NCBI GenBank assembly: GCA_029959285.1
Contig: JASCOE010000014.1
Span: 61,986-125,985, forward strand
Direction: 5' to 3'
Length of the DNA: 64,000 nucleotides
Source of the DNA: Flavobacteriaceae bacterium PS02337
GTDB lineage: Bacteria; Bacteroidota; Bacteroidia; Flavobacteriales; Flavobacteriaceae
Positions 1 to 7,728 of the stretch are shown here, one piece after another (position 1 is the stretch's first letter; each line of letters begins with the position of its first letter). The notes under the pieces were generated by a model. The model did no database searches. It saw only the letters and a program-made list of their open reading frames with translations, and was not told the DNA's origin. The position numbers were made by a program, and so were the translations under genes.

Positions 1-1
1 T

Positions 2-550
2 AGCGAAGTCGGCTGTAAAGGTGTATTGTATTATACACCTGCAAAAATACCGGTTGTTTCGGTTCAGGAGCCGCAATTTGCGATAATGAATGATGCCTGG
101 AACCTAACCGATATGGAATTAGAAATGAAAGACGAATTGCAGCTTGAAATGCTGCAAATTGTCCTCAAGCGCATCCTGATACTGTGCACAAGAATATACA
201 AAATGCAAGGTACCTTGTCTTTCATCGACGATAGTCAGCATAATTTAATAAGGGAATTCAATTTTCTGGTTGAACAAAACTTTAAGGAGCAGCATAGCGT
301 CTCTTACTATGCAGGTTTATTACACAAATCACCAAAGACCATTACCAATACCTTTAAGAAGATTGATGAAAAATCACCACTTCAGCTTATCCATGACCGT
401 ATTCTGTTAGAGGCTAAAAACTTGCTGCATTATACAAAACGGGATATTTCTGAAATAGCGTACGAACTCGGATTTGAAAACGTGCAGGTATTCAGCCGAT
501 TTTTCAAGAGACTCTCAGGTATTTCTCCTACCGAATTTCGACTCAAATAA
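2..550 (+). CDS. AraC-family transcriptional regulator, C-terminal part (5' end outside window)
   Basis: The reading frame is already open at the window edge, so the N-terminus, probably a cupin-type ligand-binding domain, lies outside. The visible roughly 180 residues end in a typical AraC/XylS double helix-turn-helix of about 100 residues. The first HTH lies around SVSYYAGLLHKSPKTIT and the second around DISEIAYELGFENVQVFSRFFK, followed by the family signature GISPTEFR. The role is DNA binding in the cytoplasm; the target is unknown. No partner gene lies downstream on this strand for 1 kb. The codon and base usage is less AT-rich than in the genes after 1.2 kb, so this may belong to a different, possibly mobile, segment. 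Confidence 0.85.
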   Translation, partial: SEVGCKGVLYYTPAKIPVVSVQEPQFAIMNDAWNLTDMELEMKDELQLEMLQIVLKRILILCTRIYKMQGTLSFIDDSQHNLIREFNFLVEQNFKEQHSVSYYAGLLHKSPKTITNTFKKIDEKSPLQLIHDRILLEAKNLLHYTKRDISEIAYELGFENVQVFSRFFKRLSGISPTEFRLK

Positions 551-975
551 AAGAAGAGAATTTAGGCGGATTAGGCTTAAAAACATAGCAATTAAAAACG
601 TAGACCTCTTTAAGGGCAGATCTTGAACAGTAGGGTAAATCGATCTTAATAGGTTTCGATTTAATTATTGTGCGACCTGATTGACTGAGTTTTGAATGTC
701 TTGAAAAAAACTCTAACTCAGTAAGGCTGTCATTATGGATATAAAACAGCACCATAGCTTTATGCTCAGTGTTCCTGGTACATGGATAGGTCAAACTACC
801 AGCCTTTGCTTAAGCCATATATCTAAAGCATTCTGTATCTCTCTGTTTGGGTACATATTCTATATACACCTTGCCATGTCTTATACTAAAGCAGGGCTCA
901 TACTATTGGGATTACGGTAATGCGCAATTGTAGGAGCACACAAATGAGCAACCTCCGCAATAACTTTGTAAGTCG
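551..975. other. non-coding stretch, nothing recognised
   Basis: About 430 bp follow the AraC stop. Short open frames exist on both strands (for example 735-920 on +), but none has family resemblance, a convincing start context or a domain. I see no tRNA, repeat or riboswitch here. Confidence 0.5.
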
Positions 976-1016
976 AAATAAAGGGTAAAGAGCCAATGTA
1001 CTCTACCCTTTATTTT
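976..1016 (+). terminator. strong hairpin followed by T-run
   Basis: AAATAAAGGGTAaAGAG pairs with CTCTACCCTTTATTT across an 8-nt loop, with a T-rich stretch after it. The stem has one bulged base. It looks like a Rho-independent terminator. No obvious gene ends right before it, so it may close an unannotated RNA or mark the end of a mobile segment. Confidence 0.55.
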
Positions 1017-1075
1017 TTATATTTGCAATATTGATTTACAAGGTAATCAAATGAAAAAGAATGTAATAAGCACCA

Positions 1076-1094
1076 TTACTAAATCGTTACCGAT
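1076..1094 (+). repeat. 19-bp sequence nearly identical to one in front of the integrase
   Basis: TTACTAAATCGTTACCGAT differs at one base from positions 37057-37075, which lie about 110 bp upstream of the tyrosine integrase. Similarity continues weakly on the right (AGAG...TT...TCC in both). The two copies have the same orientation, as attachment-site repeats or integrase arm sites would. Which of these it is cannot be decided from the sequence. Confidence 0.4.
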
Positions 1095-1185
1095 AGAGTT
1101 TTCCTCTCTTGTAAACTACTCTTTATTAGTCACTTTGTGCTATATTAATCTTTTTCCTGAAAAATTAAAAAAATATAATTAAAAC

Positions 1186-1217
1186 TTGACTAATTCGGTA
1201 GAATTAGTATATATTTG
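1186..1217 (+). promoter_or_regulatory. Bacteroidetes promoter with a perfect palindrome in its spacer
   Basis: A TTG (1186-1188) and TATATTTG (1210-1217) match the Bacteroidetes -33/-7 pattern with a 21-bp spacer. Almost the whole spacer is a perfect 8-4-8 palindrome, ACTAATTC-GGTA-GAATTAGT (1189-1208). A dimeric repressor bound there would block the promoter. It drives the SAM riboswitch transcript that starts just downstream. That the operator belongs to a sulfur regulator is inference. Confidence 0.7.
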
Positions 1218-1242
1218 TATCACAAAAAAAATATTTAATGAT

Positions 1243-1340
1243 ACTTATCCAGAAAGACTGAGGGAATAGGCCCGATGAAGTCTTAGCAACCTGTTGCCGA
1301 ATAAGGTGCTAAATCCTTCCGCGAAGACGGACAGATAAGA
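1243..1340 (+). promoter_or_regulatory. SAM-I (S-box) riboswitch
   Basis: The S-box core is visible. P1 is a perfect CTTATC (1244-1249) / GATAAG (1334-1339) pair. The hallmarks GAGGGA, the ggCCCGATGAAG block and AGCAACC follow, and then the GTGCtAAATCC and GACGGACAGATAAG blocks. S-adenosylmethionine binding would shut off the sulfur genes downstream. The expression platform is not obvious: a short hairpin AGATTG-ctc-CAATCT (1345-1359) has no T-run, so control may be translational. It sits directly downstream of the 1186-1217 promoter. Confidence 0.93.
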
Positions 1341-1396
1341 AAAAGATTGCTCCAATCTGAATAAGGTCATCCATTTTAAATCTTTATTATTTAAAA

Positions 1397-1492
1397 ATGA
1401 AAGCAGAAACTATTTTACACGCCGGTTATGAACTTTTGAATTCAATTTTTGAAGAAAATAGTCTTGCTGTTTTTCGAATGCGAAAGCATTAA
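1397..1492 (+). CDS. 31-residue ORF directly after the SAM riboswitch
   Basis: ATG to TAA, 31 codons, beginning MKAETILHAGYELLNSIFEE and ending FRMRKH. It is the first start codon after the riboswitch and follows an A-rich stretch (TTTAAAA). The opening faintly resembles the start of PLP-dependent homocysteine/cystathionine synthases, which are common riboswitch targets, but the resemblance is too short to rely on. It could be a leader peptide, the relic of a deleted sulfur gene, or chance. Confidence 0.3.
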   Translation: MKAETILHAGYELLNSIFEENSLAVFRMRKH

Positions 1493-1582
1493 TAAATCTT
1501 ATAAATTTTCTTTTAATACAATTTGCTGATGACTTACACATTGGCCACAAATTCTTTTGTCTAATTCTAAAACTAAAATAAA

Positions 1583-2572
1583 ATGAAAAAAATAATACTA
1601 GGTTTTGCTTTGTTTCTTGCAGCCGTTCAAACTCAGGCGCAGGAAAATAACTTGCAATTAAAAGGGACGGTTGTAGATACTGTTGCACAATATGTTTATT
1701 TGCAAAAATTTCACAATAAAATGTTTACCACAATTGATTCGGTAAAAGTAAAAGACGGAAGTTTTGCTTTTAAAACTAAAATAAAAACGCCAGAATTATA
1801 CGGTTTAAGTGTAAATACAGCAGATTCTCCGTTGTATATTTTTCTAGAAAAAGGACCAATTACCGTTAAATTAAGTCCAAAAAAATACTATACAAATTCT
1901 ACAGTTGAAGGTTCTGCAACACAAGATTTATTTGAAACGTACAAAAAAACAAAAGATGTAGAAATAAGCCAATTCATTAAAGAACATCCAACATCAATTG
2001 TTTCGGCTTATGTTTTATACAGAAATTGGTCGTATCGATTAACGCCAGAACAGATTACGCAAAATATTGCTTTGCTAGATAAAAGTCTTCAAAATATCAC
2101 TTACGTGAAAGAACTAAAAGAACTGGCTATTGTACTAGACGGTTTAGCGGTTGGAAAAAAAGCCCCTGATTTTACAGCAAATAATCCTGAAGGAAAACCA
2201 GTTCATTTTTCTGAAAACTTAAAAGGATACACTTTAGTCGATTTTTGGGCTTCTTGGTGCGGTCCATGCCGAAGAGAAAACCCGAATATTGTGGCCGCTT
2301 ACAAAGAATTTCATGATAAAGGATTTAATATAATCGCCATTTCTTTAGACAAAAAGAAAGAAAACTGGATTAAAGGAATTCAAGATGACAATTTGACTTG
2401 GACACACGTTTCAGATTTACTTTTCTGGAATAGTGCCGTTGCAAAATTATATGGCGTGCGAGCAATTCCTGCAAATTATCTGGTAGATTCTAAAGGAATT
2501 ATTGTAGCAAGAAATCTTCATGGAGAAGAATTGCAAGCTACACTTAAATCGCTTTTAGAAAATAAAATTTAA
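1583..2572 (+). CDS. TlpA-like thiol-disulfide oxidoreductase (DUF4369 + thioredoxin fold)
   Basis: A 329-residue exported protein. Residues 1-19 are a signal peptide (MKKIILGFALFLAAVQTQAQ). Residues about 25-110 form a beta-rich DUF4369-type domain. Residues about 190-325 form an AhpC/TSA-TlpA thioredoxin domain with the redox motif WCGPC (C226 and C229) and a cis-proline region (AIPANYLV). It should reduce or exchange disulfides in the periplasm. It is the first long gene after the SAM riboswitch, so its expression is probably tied to methionine/SAM status, which suggests a role in thiol chemistry of sulfur uptake; that is inference. Confidence 0.88.
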   Translation: MKKIILGFALFLAAVQTQAQENNLQLKGTVVDTVAQYVYLQKFHNKMFTTIDSVKVKDGSFAFKTKIKTPELYGLSVNTADSPLYIFLEKGPITVKLSPKKYYTNSTVEGSATQDLFETYKKTKDVEISQFIKEHPTSIVSAYVLYRNWSYRLTPEQITQNIALLDKSLQNITYVKELKELAIVLDGLAVGKKAPDFTANNPEGKPVHFSENLKGYTLVDFWASWCGPCRRENPNIVAAYKEFHDKGFNIIAISLDKKKENWIKGIQDDNLTWTHVSDLLFWNSAVAKLYGVRAIPANYLVDSKGIIVARNLHGEELQATLKSLLENKI

Positions 2573-2587
2573 TAACACACACACACA

Positions 2588-2728
2588 CAATCTTGTCATC
2601 CTGACGAAGGAAGGATCTTCACAAGAAACTCTACACAGAAAATCACCAATCTTTGTCGATTTTGCAACGAAGATTTGCTTCGCCCGTTCGCTATCGCTCG
2701 GGTCTCGTTCCTCGGAATGACAAGATTG
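2588..2728. repeat. intergenic inverted-repeat element
   Basis: CAATCTTGTCATcC at the left is mirrored by GGaATGACAAGATTG at the right. The interior is GC-richer, with motifs such as GACGAAGGAAGGATC and GTTCCTCGG. It fits the dispersed palindromic intergenic repeats common in Flavobacterium genomes. A short (AC)n run (about 2575-2588) abuts its left end. It lies between two genes of the sulfur region and may form a large RNA stem that changes the ratio of their expression. Confidence 0.6.
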
Positions 2729-2777
2729 CGGAAATTCAAACCATAATACAATTTGTTAATTTAAAAATGATAGGGAA

Positions 2778-4256
2778 ATGAATGCTATTGAGCCAACTAC
2801 AAAACCAACAGAATCTGAGTGTTACTTTTCTAAATTTAGAGAAAATGCAGTAGGAATTGATCATACTTTTGAATCGGTTTACGGAGAACAAAATTTGCTT
2901 TACGCAGATTGGGTTGCCAGCGGAAGATTATACGCGCCGATTGAAGATATTATGCTTCATAAAATTGGTCCGATGATTGCCAATACGCATTCACTTTCAA
3001 GTCAGACAGGAAAAACGTCTACTTACGCATACAATTACGCAAGAGATATTATTAAAAAATCGGTTAATGCCAATGAATCTGATGTTTTGGTGACAACAGG
3101 AACTGGAATGACTGCGGCATTATCTAAACTGCAGCGTATTATTGGTTTGAGAAAAACGTATGAAAATGAAAACGAAAAACCAGTAGTTTTTATCACGCAT
3201 ATGGAACATCATTCCAATCAAGTTCCGTGGTACGAGACAAATGCTGATGTTGTAATTCTTCCTGCTGATGAAAACAATTTAGTAGATCCTAAAATCCTTT
3301 CTACGGAAATAAAAAAATACGCCGATAGAAGTTTGAAAATTGGTTCGTTTACAGCATGTTCAAATGTAACGGGAATTATTACGCCTTATCATGAATTAGC
3401 TAAAATCATGCATCAAAACGGTGGATTATGCTTTGTCGATTTTGCAGCTTCGGCGCCTTACGTAAAAATCGACATGCATCCAAAAGATCCAGAAGAACAG
3501 TTAGATGCAATTTTCTTTTCGCCTCATAAATTTTTGGGCGGACCAGGAACTTGCGGTATTTTGGTCTTTAATGAAAAATTATACCAATCTGATTTTCCAG
3601 ATAATCCCGGCGGCGGAAATGTAAAATGGACCAATCCGTTAGGAAATTATTGTTACAGCGATGTAATAGAAGTGAGAGAAGATGGCGGAACTCCAGGATT
3701 TTTGCAAGTAATTCGAGCGGCTTTGGCTTTAGAACTAAAAGAAAAAATGGGAGTAGAGCAGATTGCAAAACGAGAAAAAGAACTTTTGGATCTTTGCTTT
3801 TCTAAACTTCAAAAAATACAAGGTCTTTCTATTTTGGGAGATTTAAAAAGCAAACGAATTGGCTGTGTTTCATTTGTAATTGAAGATATTCATTACAATT
3901 TGATTGTAAGATTATTAAATGACCGTTTCGGAATTCAGACTCGCGGCGGCTGGTCTTGCGCGAGTACATATGCGCATTATTTGTTCAATATTGATGAAAA
4001 ACGTTCGAGAGCAATTACCAATGAATTATTAGAGAAAAACCAAACCAATAAACCAGGTTGGGTTCGTTTGTCATTGCATCCGATAACGACAGATGAAGAA
4101 CTTTTATTTATTTGTAATGCGATTCAGCAAGTGGCTTTACATTATAAAAAATGGCAGAAAGATTATGAATACAATCCTGCAACAAACGAATTTGAAAATC
4201 CGAGAATAAAAGATACCATCGAAAGAGAAGTAAACGAATGGTTTGAGTTGGATTAA
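2778..4256 (+). CDS. class V aminotransferase, cysteine-desulfurase-like
   Basis: A 492-residue PLP enzyme of the NifS/SufS/Csd fold. The PLP lysine lies in FFSPHKFLGGPG. Pocket motifs seen are TGTGMTAAL, THMEHHSNQVPW and VDFAASAPYV. Near the C-terminus RGGWSCAS places a cysteine where desulfurases hold the persulfide. It is longer than SufS (about 400 residues) because of a C-terminal extension. Its place between a thioredoxin and an MDR reductase behind a SAM riboswitch suggests release of sulfur from a thiol or sulfur amino acid. The actual substrate is unknown, and Fe-S cluster assembly is not indicated by the neighbours. Confidence 0.82.
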   Translation: MNAIEPTTKPTESECYFSKFRENAVGIDHTFESVYGEQNLLYADWVASGRLYAPIEDIMLHKIGPMIANTHSLSSQTGKTSTYAYNYARDIIKKSVNANESDVLVTTGTGMTAALSKLQRIIGLRKTYENENEKPVVFITHMEHHSNQVPWYETNADVVILPADENNLVDPKILSTEIKKYADRSLKIGSFTACSNVTGIITPYHELAKIMHQNGGLCFVDFAASAPYVKIDMHPKDPEEQLDAIFFSPHKFLGGPGTCGILVFNEKLYQSDFPDNPGGGNVKWTNPLGNYCYSDVIEVREDGGTPGFLQVIRAALALELKEKMGVEQIAKREKELLDLCFSKLQKIQGLSILGDLKSKRIGCVSFVIEDIHYNLIVRLLNDRFGIQTRGGWSCASTYAHYLFNIDEKRSRAITNELLEKNQTNKPGWVRLSLHPITTDEELLFICNAIQQVALHYKKWQKDYEYNPATNEFENPRIKDTIEREVNEWFELD

Positions 4257-4273
4257 GAAACTAATATTTAAAA

Positions 4274-5272
4274 ATGAAAGCAATTCTATTACAGGAAAAT
4301 CGTCAATTTCAGTTGGAAACAATTGCAACTCCCCAACCTGAACCACATCAAATTCAGGTTCAGATTGTTGCTTCTGGTTTTAATCCGATTGATTATCAAA
4401 TGACTGAAAACGGTTCTGAAAGAAAGCTTTTGCATTCGCCTATTTTAGGAAGAGAATTTTCAGGAATTATTACTAAAATCGGATCAAATGTGAAAGAATT
4501 TAAAATTGGCGATGCTGTTTTTTGCGGTTCTGGAAGCATGGGTTCTAATGGAACTTATGCCGAATACATTTGTGTTCCAGAAGGAATTGCTGTAAAAAAG
4601 CCAAAAAATATTTCTTTTGAAGAAGCCGCTGCAATTCCATCAGCTGGACTAACGGCTTTGCAATCTTTTAAAAGAATGAAAGCTTCTCTAACAGATTCCA
4701 TATTAATTACGGGAGCAGCTGGAGGAGTTGGAAATTTTTTTGTAAAACTATTGATTAGTAAAGGATTCTCAAACTTTTTAGTAACTGCAGGAAATGAAGA
4801 AAGTATAGCTTCTTTGATTAGTCTTGGCGTAAAACCGCAGCAAATCATTAATTATAAAAAAGAAGAAATATACGAAGCGGCATTTTCATTAAATGGAAAT
4901 AAAAAATTTGACATTGCAGTAGATTTAGTCGGGAATAAAATTGCAGAAGTCGCAGCTAAACTCCTAAAAATAAACGGAACGTATATAGATATAACGAATT
5001 TTTCGACTTCAGAATCGCGAAATATTCTTTTTTCCAGAGGAGCAACCATTCATACGATTTCAAATTATGCGTATGGTTTAGAAAAAAAATATGATTATTA
5101 TAAAAACGGTTTAATTGAGTTGGCGCAATTACTAGAAAATAAATTTATTACGCCGCCCAATATTTCCATAATCGGAGAATTGAACACAAGAACAGTCGTC
5201 AAAGCGCTTTGGCTATTGCGTGAAAACAAAACGTATGGAAAAAAATTAATTATGCAGATCAATAAAGAATGA
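4274..5272 (+). CDS. MDR-superfamily NAD(P)H:quinone reductase / alcohol dehydrogenase-like protein
   Basis: A 332-residue medium-chain dehydrogenase/reductase of the zinc-free quinone-oxidoreductase branch. The N-terminal GroES-like domain has FNPIDYQM and LGREFSGII. The nucleotide-binding domain begins with ITGAAGGVGNF. The structural-zinc cysteines of alcohol dehydrogenases are absent. It starts 17 bp after the aminotransferase and overlaps the cupin by 4 bp (ATGA), so these three genes are probably translated together. Its substrate is unknown; it may reduce an unsaturated or carbonyl product of the neighbouring PLP enzyme. Confidence 0.83.
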   Translation: MKAILLQENRQFQLETIATPQPEPHQIQVQIVASGFNPIDYQMTENGSERKLLHSPILGREFSGIITKIGSNVKEFKIGDAVFCGSGSMGSNGTYAEYICVPEGIAVKKPKNISFEEAAAIPSAGLTALQSFKRMKASLTDSILITGAAGGVGNFFVKLLISKGFSNFLVTAGNEESIASLISLGVKPQQIINYKKEEIYEAAFSLNGNKKFDIAVDLVGNKIAEVAAKLLKINGTYIDITNFSTSESRNILFSRGATIHTISNYAYGLEKKYDYYKNGLIELAQLLENKFITPPNISIIGELNTRTVVKALWLLRENKTYGKKLIMQINKE

Positions 5273-5739
5273 AAACAATACCAAGACGAGTAGTTACCGG
5301 AATCAAGAATGGAAAATCAATTATAGAACAAGATGAAATCGTTACCAATGTTTCGGAACATTTTCCGGGATTGATTATTTCAGATATTTGGTCAACAGAT
5401 AGTATTCCTGCAAAATTTGAAGAAAATAGAATAGAAAATACCGCTTTTCCGAATACGCCCAAAAATGGAAGTTATTTTCGTTACGTACAGATTCCGCCAG
5501 ACAAAGATTTAGGAATTGTGGCACCCGAAGGTCAACCTCACCCGTTGATGCATCAAACCGATACTTTAGATTATATCATTATTATTTCTGGAGAAATTTA
5601 TTTAATTGTAGATGAAGAAGAAACTATTTTGAAGGCTGGAGATATTGTAATTCAACGTGGTACCAATCATGCGTGGAGTAATCGTTCGGATTTGCCTTGC
5701 ATTCAATTGGCGATTTTATTAGATGCCAAAAATGATTAA
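5269..5739 (+). CDS. cupin-domain protein
   Basis: 156 residues with one cupin barrel (about residues 80-150). HQTDTLDYIIIISGEIYLIV gives the first cupin motif and GDIVIQRGTNHAWSN the second, including a metal-type histidine. Such small cupins are dioxygenases, isomerases or sensors. Translationally coupled to the MDR gene by an ATGA overlap. Function unknown; by context it belongs to the sulfur-related unit behind the SAM riboswitch. Confidence 0.8.
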   Translation: MKTIPRRVVTGIKNGKSIIEQDEIVTNVSEHFPGLIISDIWSTDSIPAKFEENRIENTAFPNTPKNGSYFRYVQIPPDKDLGIVAPEGQPHPLMHQTDTLDYIIIISGEIYLIVDEEETILKAGDIVIQRGTNHAWSNRSDLPCIQLAILLDAKND

Positions 5740-5800
5740 TGAAGTTGCAAACGATATAGTAGTCTATTAGATTGATAGGAAAATAAAAGTTTTAATAGTT

Positions 5801-5835
5801 TTTGCATTAAAATTGAAAATAACTGCTTAAATTTG
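5801..5835 (+). promoter_or_regulatory. promoter of the metNIQ leader
   Basis: TTTG (5801-5804) and TAAATTTG (5828-5835) match the Bacteroidetes promoter with a 23-bp spacer. Transcription would begin about 5841-5843, placing the leader-peptide ATG (5844) within a few bases of the 5' end, so the leader mRNA may be essentially leaderless. Confidence 0.6.
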
Positions 5836-5843
5836 CAATCGCA

Positions 5844-5939
5844 ATGAGAAAAAACGACCAGAATATGAAGAATTATTATAACAGCGCTATGATGTGCTGT
5901 ATTGTTGTAATGCAATTCTTTGAACTGGCTTCTATATAA
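5844..5939 (+). CDS. Met/Cys-rich leader peptide of the metNIQ attenuator
   Basis: A 31-codon ORF, too short for usual gene finders. It contains two consecutive ATG codons followed by TGC TGT (5889-5900; Met-Met-Cys-Cys) and a further ATG at 5910. It ends with TAA just before a terminator hairpin and upstream of the methionine importer genes. This is the layout of amino-acid attenuator leaders (as in trpL or hisL): scarcity of charged Met- or Cys-tRNA would stall the ribosome on the control codons. The peptide itself probably has no function. Confidence 0.7.
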   Translation: MRKNDQNMKNYYNSAMMCCIVVMQFFELASI

Positions 5940-5996
5940 AACTATATTATTTATCTCAAAAAGCCTTTCATAAATAGTTGAAAGGCTTTTTGTTTT
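5921..5996 (+). promoter_or_regulatory. transcription attenuator (antiterminator/terminator pair) before metN
   Basis: The terminator is a perfect 13-bp stem, AAAAAGCCTTTCA (5958-5970) / TGAAAGGCTTTTT (5979-5991), followed by GTTTT. The end of the leader ORF, TGAACTGGCTT (5921-5931), can pair with AAGCCTTTCA (5961-5970), with TGAA and GGCTT paired around a small internal loop, and would destroy the terminator. A ribosome stalled at the Met-Met-Cys-Cys codons leaves this segment free (antitermination). One that reaches the stop codon (5937) covers it (termination). Confidence 0.7.
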
Positions 5997-6011
5997 AACC
6001 TTGATTACGAA

Positions 6012-7043
6012 ATGATTGAATTAAAAAATGTAACCAAAACTTTTCATCAGAAAGACAGAATTGTTACTGCTTTATCTGATGTCTCGCTACGAGTTCCGCC
6101 AGGAAAAGTTTTTGGTGTAATTGGAACTTCGGGCGCGGGAAAAAGTACTTTAATCCGTTGTGTGAATTTGTTGGAAAGACCAACTTCAGGAGAAATTATT
6201 GTCGATGGAAAAGAGTTGATGCAATTATCAAACGCACAATTGGCAATTGAAAGAAGGCAAATCGGAATGATTTTTCAGCATTTCAATTTACTTTCTTCTA
6301 GAACCGTTTTCGAAAATGTAGCTTTTCCGCTTGAATTGGCAGGAACTTCAAAAACAGAAATAAAAACCAGAGTTTTAGAATTATTGCAATTGGTTGGTTT
6401 GGCAGAAAAGGCAAACGATTATCCTGCAAGTCTTTCTGGAGGTCAAAAACAAAGAGTGGCGATTGCGAGAACTTTGGCTAATAATCCGAAAGTATTGTTA
6501 TGCGACGAAGCGACAAGTGCTTTAGATCCAGCGACTACGCGTTCGATTTTAAATTTATTGAAAGACATTAACAAACGATTAAATATCACGGTTTTGTTGA
6601 TTACACACCAAATGGAAGTTGTAAAATCGATTTGTGATGAAGTTGCCGTTATCAGCCACGGAAAATTGATTGAACAGGGAAGCGTTGGTGAAATCTTCGC
6701 TGATCCGAAACAGGAATTGACGAGAGAATTTATTTCTTCTTCTTTGCATATTGAAGTTCCATCGGTTTATCAAGATAAGTTACAACAAGTCGATAATGGA
6801 AATTTGAATCCGTTATTGAAATTAGAAATGACTGGAAAATCAGTTAACGAGCCTGTTATTTCAGAAGTTTCGAGACTTTTTGATACCGATTTCAAAATCG
6901 TAAGCGCACAAATGGATCAGGCGGGAGAAGTAAATTTTGGTGTAATGCTGATTGAACTTTCAGGAAAACGCGAAAATTATGATGCGGCGATTCAATATTT
7001 TAATTCAAAACACATTAAAACAGAAATAATAGGTTATGTCTGA
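6012..7043 (+). CDS. metN: methionine ABC transporter ATP-binding protein MetN
   Basis: A 343-residue ABC ATPase that powers import of methionine. It shows Walker [11 protein letters not shown]-loop FQHFNLLS, signature [14 protein letters not shown] and Walker [13 protein letters not shown]. The C-terminal roughly 80 residues form the NIL regulatory domain, which in E. coli MetN binds methionine and inhibits transport. It is the first gene after the attenuator and overlaps metI by 8 bp. Peripheral protein on the cytoplasmic side of the MetI dimer. Confidence 0.95.
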   Translation: MIELKNVTKTFHQKDRIVTALSDVSLRVPPGKVFGVIGTSGAGKSTLIRCVNLLERPTSGEIIVDGKELMQLSNAQLAIERRQIGMIFQHFNLLSSRTVFENVAFPLELAGTSKTEIKTRVLELLQLVGLAEKANDYPASLSGGQKQRVAIARTLANNPKVLLCDEATSALDPATTRSILNLLKDINKRLNITVLLITHQMEVVKSICDEVAVISHGKLIEQGSVGEIFADPKQELTREFISSSLHIEVPSVYQDKLQQVDNGNLNPLLKLEMTGKSVNEPVISEVSRLFDTDFKIVSAQMDQAGEVNFGVMLIELSGKRENYDAAIQYFNSKHIKTEIIGYV

Positions 7044-7689
7044 TTCACTTATAGATTTATTGTTAAAAGGAACATGGGAAACCATTGTTATGACTTTTGT
7101 ATCGGGCTTTTTTGGTTTTGTATTGGGATTGCCAACAGGAATTTTACTTTTTCTGACACGTAAAAATCAAATTTTAGAACAGCCAGTTTTAAACCGAGTT
7201 TTATCGGTTTTGGTAAATGTTTTCCGTTCCATTCCATTCATTATTTTAATCGTTTGGATGATTCCGTTTACACGCGCGATTGTTGGAACTTCGATTGGAG
7301 TTAGTGCGGCTTTAGTGCCATTAAGTATTGGTGCAGCGCCGTTTATTGCCCGTTTGGTAGAAAATAGTTTGTTGAGTCTTACTTCAGGTTTGATCGAAGC
7401 GGCGAGAGCTTTGGGCGCAACGCCGTTACAAATTGTGTATAAAGTTTTGCTTCCAGAAGCGTTGCCTTCTTTAATTAACGCAGCGTCAATTACGCTAATT
7501 ACACTTGTAGGTTATTCTGCAATGGGCGGAGCAGTTGGAGCGGGAGGTTTAGGACAAGTTGGATATCAATATGGATATATTGGTTATGATGCCGTTACGA
7601 TGAATTCCGTTTTAGGTTTATTGGTTGTTTTGGTATTCTTTATTCAATTTATAGGAGACAGATTATCAAAACGATTCGACCATAGATAA
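7036..7689 (+). CDS. metI: methionine ABC transporter permease MetI
   Basis: 217 residues, about five transmembrane segments, BPD_transp_1 fold. The EAA-type coupling loop is visible ([27 protein letters not shown]), contacting MetN. The length matches the family (about 217). It overlaps the metN end and precedes metQ by 39 bp, so the three form one transcription unit under the upstream attenuator. Confidence 0.95.
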   Translation: MSDSLIDLLLKGTWETIVMTFVSGFFGFVLGLPTGILLFLTRKNQILEQPVLNRVLSVLVNVFRSIPFIILIVWMIPFTRAIVGTSIGVSAALVPLSIGAAPFIARLVENSLLSLTSGLIEAARALGATPLQIVYKVLLPEALPSLINAASITLITLVGYSAMGGAVGAGGLGQVGYQYGYIGYDAVTMNSVLGLLVVLVFFIQFIGDRLSKRFDHR

Positions 7690-7728
7690 GCATCAATTAA
7701 CAATTTATAATTAATAATTTACAATTAT

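Noticed and set aside
735-920. 61-codon plus-strand frame after the AraC gene
   Set aside because: No family resemblance, poor start context, low-information composition; probably chance in a non-coding stretch.
1410-1688. 92-codon minus-strand frame over the SAM leader and thioredoxin start
   Set aside because: It lies antisense to the riboswitch leader and to a gene with clear domains, and has no recognisable family.
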